A DNA stretch of 64,000 nucleotides from Pelomonas sp. SE-A7 (GTDB lineage Bacteria; Pseudomonadota; Gammaproteobacteria; Burkholderiales; Burkholderiaceae_C). The notes under the pieces were generated by a model. It made no database searches. It saw only the letters and a list, made by a program, of their open reading frames with translations, and was not told the DNA's origin. Where the stretch lies: positions 2,108,001 to 2,172,000 of the forward strand of contig NZ_JAUASW010000001.1 of the NCBI RefSeq assembly GCF_030345705.1, read 5' to 3'. The first letter of the stretch is position 1. Each line of letters begins with the position of its first letter. The translations under genes and the position numbers were made by a program. Below, one piece after another: positions 59,401 to 64,000 of the stretch.

Positions 59401-59509
59401 GGGTGATGGGCTTCTTGGCGGCCGGCGCGGCATCGGTGGCCGACCAGCCGGGACCGGCGGTCAGCAGCACCACGGCCAGCGCGAGGCTGGATCGGAACAG
59501 CGTGTTCAT
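56441..59509 (-). CDS. Secreted S9-family (prolyl oligopeptidase-like) peptidase
   Basis: 1022 residues from the ATG at 59509, with a signal peptide MNTLFRSSLALAVVLLTAG ending near GWSATDA. A long beta-propeller region includes two low-complexity insertions (Ala/Lys-rich around KKEGAAAAAAAKADSD and AAAKKEAKGKDAAAKKDE). The C-terminal hydrolase domain has nucleophile S846 in QGHSWGAYQINYL, the acid in IHNDDDDAVPWYQ and H967 in NGEKHGLRE. Likely a periplasmic or exported aminoacyl- or dipeptidyl-type peptidase for protein scavenging. A TATAAA lies upstream on the minus strand (59552-59557) as a possible -10. Confidence 0.9.
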   Translation of the reverse strand: MNTLFRSSLALAVVLLTAGPGWSATDAAPAAKKPITHDVYAGWRSIQGSALSADGRFAAYALVGQESDGEIVVRQLSDGREWRATRGSSAAAAPAQPGEAPSRAALPLLAFSADGRYLAFAIHPSRAEQDKGKKEKKRGDDAPKPSVGLMDLATGKVETIERVKRFAWPDEGGAQLAVLLDAPVAKKEGAAAAAAAKADSDFADDDQAAPAAGAAAAAGARRKDAGTELILLDAASGKRTSFKDVADFAWPRNGAWLAYTVSVKDAPAAPARPASGASAPAEPPKPADNLREGVYVVNLADASARALITGPGSYKQLVTDREGRELAFISNRDALAEQAAAKKEAKGKDAAAKKDEPETPAPYKLFFWRSNDAAAQVLVSAGTVGMPAGWGPSEHASLGFSKDGQRLFLGTAELPKAEPKDQPEAMKVDLWHYKDPELQSAQKVKAERDKNRSYRAVVHLDGTAPRFVQLAGADMPNLLANDNGRWALGTSELPYRMLQSWDALYYDVYAVDLQTGAKRQIATKQRSQPRLSPGGEYAIGFAPAQKTWFAWRLADGQQFNLTGKIKARFENVERDVVEPADAYGYAGWTENDAAVVLYDQFDLWEVQIATQAARNLTNGFGRKHQLQLRYVPLETEDLESRRLPTDGLVLSAAHEVNRSTGFYKLPAGGGEPAKLLHANKLIGGLIKAKKADAVLFTQQSFVEFPDLWQAKLDLAAPSKISNANPQQSQYLWGTQEMMEFTSADGKKLKALVAKPENFDPKKKYPVMVYIYEKMTDNLHRYVPPAPAQNINVSRYVSNGYIVLRPDIVYTIGHPGKSAQNAVLPAVQAIVKAGYADEKRVGIQGHSWGAYQINYLITHSNAFRAAEAGASMANMISGYGGIRWGPGISRAFQYEQQQSRIGGTPWDSANLYIENSPIFQVHKVQTPFLTIHNDDDDAVPWYQAIEFFTALRRLGKEAYWFNYNGEKHGLRERDNMKHFTVHMGEFFDHYLKGAPRPEWMDKPVPYLEKGKRDVMPMFKPTAP

Positions 59510-59669
59510 GTCTGGAAGGAGCACAGGGCTCGCAGAACGGACGAAGCGGCCTTTATAGCAACCAGCATGCAAAGAAGCTTTGCTCAGGGGCGATCAGCAG
59601 CAATTTTCATGAAGGCATGAGATCTGGTTGTTTGGCCAGGCCTCGCGCCAGCGGCTAGCATCGCCGCCC

Positions 59670-60587
59670 ATGAAAGCCGCCAACGTCCTCGCCACCATAG
59701 GCAACACGCCCCACATACGCATCAACCGCCTGTTCGGCGACCAGGCCCAGGTCTGGATCAAGAGCGAGCGCAGCAACCCCGGCGGATCGATCAAGGACCG
59801 CATCGCCCTGGCCATGGTCGAAGCGGCCGAGCGCGACGGGCTGCTCAAACCCGGCGGCACCATCATCGAGCCGACCTCGGGCAACACCGGCGTGGGACTG
59901 GCCATGGTGGCCGCGGTCAAGGGCTACAAGCTGGTGCTGGTGATGCCCGACAGCATGTCGATCGAGCGCCGCCGCCTGATGCTGGCCTATGGCGCGAGCT
60001 TCGACCTGACGCCGCGCGAGAAGGGCATGAAGGGCGCCATCGCCCGCGCCCAGGAACTCGCCGCACAGACGCCCGGCGCCTGGATTCCGCAGCAGTTCGA
60101 GAACCCGGCCAATATCGCCGTCCATGTGGCGACCACGGCGCAGGAGATCCTGGCCGACTTTCCCGAAGGCCTGGACGCCCTGATCACCGGCGTCGGCACC
60201 GGCGGCCACATCAGTGGCACGGCCGAAGTCTTGAAGAAGGCGTGGCCGAATCTCAAGGTCTATGCGGTCGAACCCAGCGCTTCGCCGGTGATCAGCGGCG
60301 GCGCGCCGAGTCCGCATCCGATCCAGGGCATTGGCGCCGGCTTCATCCCGGCCAATCTGCGGACCGAGCTGCTGGACGGTGTGATCCAGGTCGATGCCGA
60401 GGAGGCGCGCGAGTTCGCGCGCCGCAGCGCCCGTGAGGAAGGCCTGCTGGTCGGCATCTCCAGCGGCGCCACGCTGGCCGCCATCGCCAGGAAGCTGGCC
60501 GAGCTGCCGGCCGGCAGCCGCGTGCTGGGCTTCAACTACGACACGGGTGAGCGCTATCTGTCTGTGGAAGGCTTCTTGCCGGTCTGA
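59670..60587 (+). CDS. Cysteine synthase (CysK/CysM family)
   Basis: 305 residues from the ATG at 59670. PLP lysine in NPGGSIKDRIA at about 42, phosphate-binding PTSGNTGVGLA, GVGTGGHISGTAEVLK, and VGISSGATLAAI. The order matches O-acetylserine sulfhydrylase. The VEPSASPVISGGAPSPHPIQGIGAGFIP part (cited as SPVISGG and IQGIGAGFIP) is typical of CysK (A type). Makes cysteine from O-acetylserine and sulfide. Divergent from the peptidase gene with 160 bases between; convergent with the FHA gene. Confidence 0.93.
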   Translation: MKAANVLATIGNTPHIRINRLFGDQAQVWIKSERSNPGGSIKDRIALAMVEAAERDGLLKPGGTIIEPTSGNTGVGLAMVAAVKGYKLVLVMPDSMSIERRRLMLAYGASFDLTPREKGMKGAIARAQELAAQTPGAWIPQQFENPANIAVHVATTAQEILADFPEGLDALITGVGTGGHISGTAEVLKKAWPNLKVYAVEPSASPVISGGAPSPHPIQGIGAGFIPANLRTELLDGVIQVDAEEAREFARRSAREEGLLVGISSGATLAAIARKLAELPAGSRVLGFNYDTGERYLSVEGFLPV

Positions 60588-60624
60588 CTCGGACGGCGCC
60601 GGGCCGCCCCAAGCCGGACGAGCT

Positions 60625-60661
60625 ACCCGCTCGGCGGGTGGGGAACGGTATCCCGTTCCCC
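60625..60661. terminator. Tandem hairpins between convergent cysK-like and FHA genes
   Basis: acccgc-tcg-gcgggt (60625-60639) and ggggaacgg-tatc-ccgttcccc (60640-60661) lie back to back in the 86-base convergent gap. No T-run, so they may mark transcript 3' ends or a repeat element. GGGCCGCCCC upstream resembles part of the ftsI-murE element. Confidence 0.45.
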
Positions 60662-60673
60662 GGGTGCCCCAGT

Positions 60674-61660
60674 TCAGTCTTCTGCCCCATCGAGGCTCGG
60701 CTCTTCGTTGTCCCGCTTGGCCTGCTTGGCCAGTTGCTCGCGCAGCGTGCGCAGCGAATCGATCAGCACCTCGGGCGGCTTGGGGCTGGCCAGGCGCAGG
60801 GCCGGCGGTGGCAAGGCGCTCAGATAGGCCGGGCCCAGCCAATGCTGCTGCTCCTGGCGCTTGGCCACATTGAGCAGCAGGCCCAGCAGCAGCAGCGCTC
60901 CCAGCATGACCGCCATCCAGCGCTTGGCGCGTGGCCAGACGGCGCTGGCATGCCACCAGAGCAAGGCCGCCAGGCCCAGCGGGAAGGCGATGGCATCGAT
61001 CGCCATCAGCCGCGGCAGCGACAGCGAATAGGCCACCAGTGGCAGCGCGGCGCTGAGCACATGCAGGCCGGTCAGCGCCACCAGGGCTCGCTTCAGATGC
61101 ATCACGAAGGGGAAGCGGTGCTGGAACAGCTGGTTGATCAGCGACCAGAGCGCCGCCCAGACCAGCAGCACCGACAGCGGTGCCAGCACCGCGCCGCTGT
61201 AGTCGATCCAGGGTGAACCGGGGTTCAGGGCCGACCACTGGTCGAACCACAGCAGGCCCATCCAGAGCAGCAGCAGGGCCGGCCACCAGGCATGGTGGCG
61301 CCAGCCGCTGGCCTCGTGGTGCAGGGGCTGTTCGGCCGGCAGGGCCTGGGCCGAGGTGCGCAGCCGCAGCCAGGTGTTGCCCAGTCGGAACAGGCCGCCC
61401 ACGCCCAGCGCGGCGCTCTCGCCGGCCTGCAGCCGGCGCTCGTCCACCCAGCCGCCGTTCAGGCTGGGCAGCAGCACCAGCTCGGCGCCCTCCTCGCCCC
61501 ATTGCAGGAGCGCATGCTGGCCGGCCACATGGGCGTCGGCCAGCACCAGGTCGCAGTCCGGCGAGCGACCGAGGCTCAGCGGCCACTGGGCGATCTTGTG
61601 CAGCGCCCGGACCTGGCCGTCGCGGTCCAGGATCTCGATCAGCGCGGCTTGGCTGCCCAT
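60674..61660 (-). CDS. FHA-domain membrane protein
   Basis: 328 residues. An N-terminal FHA domain (about 15-100) has the hallmark SLGRSPDCDLVLADAHVAGQHALL (cited by ends SLGRSPDCD and VAGQHALL, with the Gly-Arg and His of the phosphothreonine site) and NGGWVDERRL. About six hydrophobic segments follow from residue 125 to 265 (for example WWPALLLLWMGLLWF and VMLGALLLLGLLLNV), then a soluble tail with PKPPEVLIDSLRTLREQL. The FHA should face the cytoplasm and bind a phosphorylated partner. Its ATG lies inside the end of the protease gene (22-base overlap), so they are made together. Confidence 0.85.
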   Translation of the reverse strand: MGSQAALIEILDRDGQVRALHKIAQWPLSLGRSPDCDLVLADAHVAGQHALLQWGEEGAELVLLPSLNGGWVDERRLQAGESAALGVGGLFRLGNTWLRLRTSAQALPAEQPLHHEASGWRHHAWWPALLLLWMGLLWFDQWSALNPGSPWIDYSGAVLAPLSVLLVWAALWSLINQLFQHRFPFVMHLKRALVALTGLHVLSAALPLVAYSLSLPRLMAIDAIAFPLGLAALLWWHASAVWPRAKRWMAVMLGALLLLGLLLNVAKRQEQQHWLGPAYLSALPPPALRLASPKPPEVLIDSLRTLREQLAKQAKRDNEEPSLDGAED

Positions 61661-63003
61661 CCGAAGCCTCCCAGGTAATGCGATGTCAGTTTGAGTGCGT
61701 TGTCGAAGCTGACGCCCTTGGCGTCGAAGCGTCCCAGCGCGCCCTCGGTCTTGGCGTCCACCGTGGTGACCAGGATGCTGAGGTCATGCAGGCCGTCCAG
61801 CTTGCGGTAGGCCCGCAGGCAGACCACGGCCCGCAGCGGCAGGCCGCCCTGGTCCACGAATTCCTCGCGGCAGTAGGGCGCGGTGCGGTCCTTGTCATCG
61901 CGGCCCAGGCGCTCGTTGCGGAAGCTGGCCGAGTACTGGCGCGAGAAGCGGATCGCCCCGAGCTTGCGGCCGTCATAGGCCTCGTGCGACATGTCGAGGT
62001 AGCCGGTCTGCATGCCGCCGCTGATGAAGACCGCATGGTCCATCCGACATTGCGAGCGCTGGAATTCCAGGCCCTTGGTGTCGGCCGGCGTGCCGCGGCC
62101 CCAGCAGCGGAAGAACTGCTCCTGCGGCACCGGCAGCGTGTAGCGCGCATGACCGGCGGCGCGCCAGGGCTGTTCCATGAAGCGCTTGCTCAGCTCGTCC
62201 TGGTAGGCCATCAGCTGATCCTTCAGGCGCGGCCAGGCGGCCGACTTGATAGCCTTGGCGCCGCGGCTGCGCTCGAACAGGGCCTGGGCGAACTCGGCCG
62301 GCACCAGGAAGCTCATCTGCTGGGCGAAGAACATGGCCGAGACGTTGATGCCGACCACCCGGCCCTCCTCGTCCACCACCGGACCGCCGCTCATGCCCGA
62401 GTTGATCGAGCCCGAGTAATAGATCAGCGGATCGAAGCTGCGCTCGACCAGGCCGTTGTAGGTGCCCTCGACGACGGCAAAGGCCACGTCATGCGGATTG
62501 CCCATCGAATAGATGCGGTCGCCCTTGGACAGCGGCTGCTCCTTGGCGCGGAAGCTCAGCGCGCCCGTGGCCTGCAGCTTGGCCGGATCGGCGCGCAGCA
62601 GGGCCAGGTCGCGGCGCACGTCGAAGTCCAGCAGCTCCAGCTGGCCCTGGCGGCCGTCGGTGGTCTCGTACTGCAGCCGGTAGCGCTCGGGCTCCAGCGC
62701 CACCTGGCTGATCACGTGATAGTTGGTGACGATATGGCCTTCGCTGCTGACCAGGAAGCCCGAGCCCACCGAGGCCTGGCTGTCCTGGTTCTTCAGCAGC
62801 GTGCGGATCTGCAGCAGCTGCGAACGGGCCCGCTCGTAGACCTTGCGGGCCGTGGCCGAGACCGGCACGGGCACGGCCGACGCGGCCGGCGCGGCTGGCC
62901 GCGGAATGCGTTGTTGCTGCTGAGGCTGCGCCCAGGCGCAGGACAGCGGCACGAGCACCAGGGCCAGCATCAGCGGCCGCCGGATCAATCTCTGGAGAAG
63001 CAA
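61639..63003 (-). CDS. Secreted trypsin-like serine protease without PDZ domain
   Basis: 454 residues with a signal peptide (LMLALVLVPLSCAWA, about 25). A Pro/Ala linker, then the protease domain: catalytic His in TNYHVISQ at about 95, Asp in RRDLALLRAD, Ser in NSGMSGGPVVDEEG. The C-terminal 200 residues are not PDZ; they have four cysteines (CWGRG, QCRMDH, YCREE, VCLRA) suggesting disulfides, so the protein is periplasmic. Function unknown. The frame-overlapping FHA gene suggests a conserved protease-FHA unit. Confidence 0.87.
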   Translation of the reverse strand: MLLQRLIRRPLMLALVLVPLSCAWAQPQQQQRIPRPAAPAASAVPVPVSATARKVYERARSQLLQIRTLLKNQDSQASVGSGFLVSSEGHIVTNYHVISQVALEPERYRLQYETTDGRQGQLELLDFDVRRDLALLRADPAKLQATGALSFRAKEQPLSKGDRIYSMGNPHDVAFAVVEGTYNGLVERSFDPLIYYSGSINSGMSGGPVVDEEGRVVGINVSAMFFAQQMSFLVPAEFAQALFERSRGAKAIKSAAWPRLKDQLMAYQDELSKRFMEQPWRAAGHARYTLPVPQEQFFRCWGRGTPADTKGLEFQRSQCRMDHAVFISGGMQTGYLDMSHEAYDGRKLGAIRFSRQYSASFRNERLGRDDKDRTAPYCREEFVDQGGLPLRAVVCLRAYRKLDGLHDLSILVTTVDAKTEGALGRFDAKGVSFDNALKLTSHYLGGFGWAAKPR

Positions 63004-63082
63004 GCCTCGGCTCCTTGAGGGCGGAAGGCCTGGATGCTAGCCGGTTTGTCATCCATCAGAGCCGGAACTGCGGCCCCCAATG

Positions 63083-63115
63083 AAAAAGGCCCAGGTGCCT
63101 GAGCGCCTGGGCCTT
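63083..63115 (-). terminator. Intrinsic terminator of the metalloprotease gene
   Basis: On the minus strand AAGGCCCAGG-loop-CCTGGGCCTT with a T-run TTTTTC, 19 bases after the stop. Confidence 0.9.
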
Positions 63116-63133
63116 CGAGGGAAGCGTCAGCTA

Positions 63134-64000
63134 TCAGTCGGCGCGCTTGGCGGCCTTGCGGCGGGTCAGACCCAGGCCGGCAAAGCCCAGGCCCAGCAGG
63201 GCCCAGGTGCCCGGCTCGGGCACGCCGTCGAAGTCGCCGCGGAAGATGTCGGCGGTCGAGGCGTGATAGGTCTGCGTGCCATAGGCGTCATAGGCGACGT
63301 TCCAGCCCATGGCGTCGAAGGCGGCCAGGTCCATGGCGGTCACGCCCAGGCTTTCGCAACGGCCGGCCGTCGGGTCGAGCACGCCGATGGGCGCCACCGT
63401 CGGGTTCGAGCAGTTGGCGTTGCCGGCATACATGTTGTCCTTCCAGTGCGAGGCCTGCTGGCCGTCACCGTTGTACCGACCGGTCGAGAACATGCCATTC
63501 ACGCCGTTCAGGTTCAGCGCGCTGGCGCCACCATTGACCGAGAAATAAGCACTGCCGCCAACGGACCAGTCCAGGAAGGCACCACCGGGAGCCAGGTTGC
63601 CCGGGTCGGAGGTGTAGCGGAACAGGTCCAGCACGGACGCGATCGCGAAGCTGTTGAAGTTCCGCAGGTCCGACTTGTTGGGACCATTCGGCCCACCCAG
63701 GATGTCGTAGGTGTCGACGCCGGAGACGAAGCCCAGAGCATGGCCGATCTCGTGGATGGCGATGCCGAGGAAGTCGTAGCTGTTGTTGGCAATGCCGTCG
63801 GTCGGGTCGAAGTCGAACGAGAAGTTGCTGCTGAAGGTGATCGAGGCATCGGGCCCGTTCAGGCCGGTGTAGCCCAGCGCCTTCGCATTCGCCCGCGTGA
63901 TCGCCAGGGCGATGTTGTTGCCCGAGGAGTCTTCGTCCAGCACGCGCGTCGCCGTGTTCACGCCGGCCTGGGTGGCGGGGTTCTGGTAGCCCGAAGTGAT
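63134..64000 (-). CDS. Zinc metalloprotease with PEP-CTERM sorting tail (N-terminus beyond window edge)
   Basis: The frame is open to the window edge (13 codons upstream of the GTG at 63961), so the real start is outside. Residues include the zinc motif HEIGHALGFVSGVD, asparagine-rich surface segments (NNSYDFLGIA, GNANCSNPT), and the C-terminus VPEPGTWALLGLGFAGLGLTRR: a PEP motif, a hydrophobic span and a basic tail, the PEP-CTERM exosortase signal (cited as VPEPGTWALLGLG and GLTRRKAAKR). Resembles the NF038122-type metalloproteases. Exported and then processed by an exosortase not in this window. Confidence 0.87.
   Translation of the reverse strand: MTSGYQNPATQAGVNTATRVLDEDSSGNNIALAITRANAKALGYTGLNGPDASITFSSNFSFDFDPTDGIANNSYDFLGIAIHEIGHALGFVSGVDTYDILGGPNGPNKSDLRNFNSFAIASVLDLFRYTSDPGNLAPGGAFLDWSVGGSAYFSVNGGASALNLNGVNGMFSTGRYNGDGQQASHWKDNMYAGNANCSNPTVAPIGVLDPTAGRCESLGVTAMDLAAFDAMGWNVAYDAYGTQTYHASTADIFRGDFDGVPEPGTWALLGLGFAGLGLTRRKAAKRAD

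Noticed and set aside
56546..59620. Plus-strand open frame of over 1000 codons opposite the S9 peptidase
   Set aside because: Antisense shadow in high-GC DNA; the peptidase with catalytic triad is on the minus strand.

Overview
The window reads as chromosomal DNA of a high-GC betaproteobacterium of the order Burkholderiales. The Rubrivivax/Roseateles/Leptothrix-like part of that order is my best guess from the protein flavour and from gene neighbourhoods such as rnpB next to a DUF815 ATPase, hisIE-HIT-tatABC, petABC-sspAB and dciA-like-secA-argJ. Almost all of it is dense coding sequence with ATGA overlaps. I see no insertion sequence, prophage, CRISPR array or rRNA. There is one tRNA (Thr, TGT) and one RNase P RNA. 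Both window edges cut a gene (ftsW at the left, a PEP-CTERM metalloprotease at the right).

Layout. 1-10.4 kb, minus strand: the upstream half of the division and cell wall (dcw) cluster, mraZ-rsmH-ftsL-ftsI-murE-murF-mraY-murD-ftsW, with a clear promoter and a four-repeat MraZ box in front of mraZ. 10.7-22.3 kb: an accessory catabolic locus. A GntR/FadR-type regulator lies divergent to an alpha/beta hydrolase and is followed on the plus strand by a D-2-hydroxyacid (D-lactate/glycolate type) FAD oxidase, a TonB-dependent receptor, a MetX-like hydrolase, an anchored alpha/beta hydrolase, a Fes/esterase-D type esterase, an MFS transporter, a polyol dehydrogenase (D-arabinitol/mannitol type) and a PfkB fructokinase-like enzyme. 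Two matching 17-bp palindromes lie in the divergent promoter region. I read this as an uptake and de-esterification route for a polyol ester or hydroxyacyl-polyol; the substrate is inferred, not shown.

22.3-36 kb: signalling and envelope genes. These are an MHYT-PAS-PAS hybrid kinase with Hpt in an operon with an HD-GYP response regulator, a putative Na+/H+ antiporter, a response regulator with a TPR-like output divergent to a second hybrid kinase, an alpha-carbonic anhydrase, a Bcr/CflA efflux pump and a chemoreceptor. 36.2-51 kb: housekeeping. This holds rnpB, DUF815 ATPase, NUDIX, hisI, hisE, HIT protein, tatABC, a DegQ/DegS-like protease, a Nif3-like protein, pdxA, a DUF1631 protein, mscL, petABC (cytochrome bc1), sspA, sspB and tRNA-Thr.

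51-64 kb: a DciA-like gene, secA with a terminator-like hairpin in its leader, argJ, a DUF6624 lipoprotein-sized secreted protein, a large S9 peptidase, cysK/cysM, an FHA membrane protein overlapping a trypsin-like protease, and the metalloprotease with a PEP-CTERM sorting tail. The most interesting items for follow-up are the polyol-ester locus with its predicted operators, the FHA/protease pair, the secA leader hairpin, the relaxed-codon patch inside rsmH and the repeat-like element between ftsI and murE.
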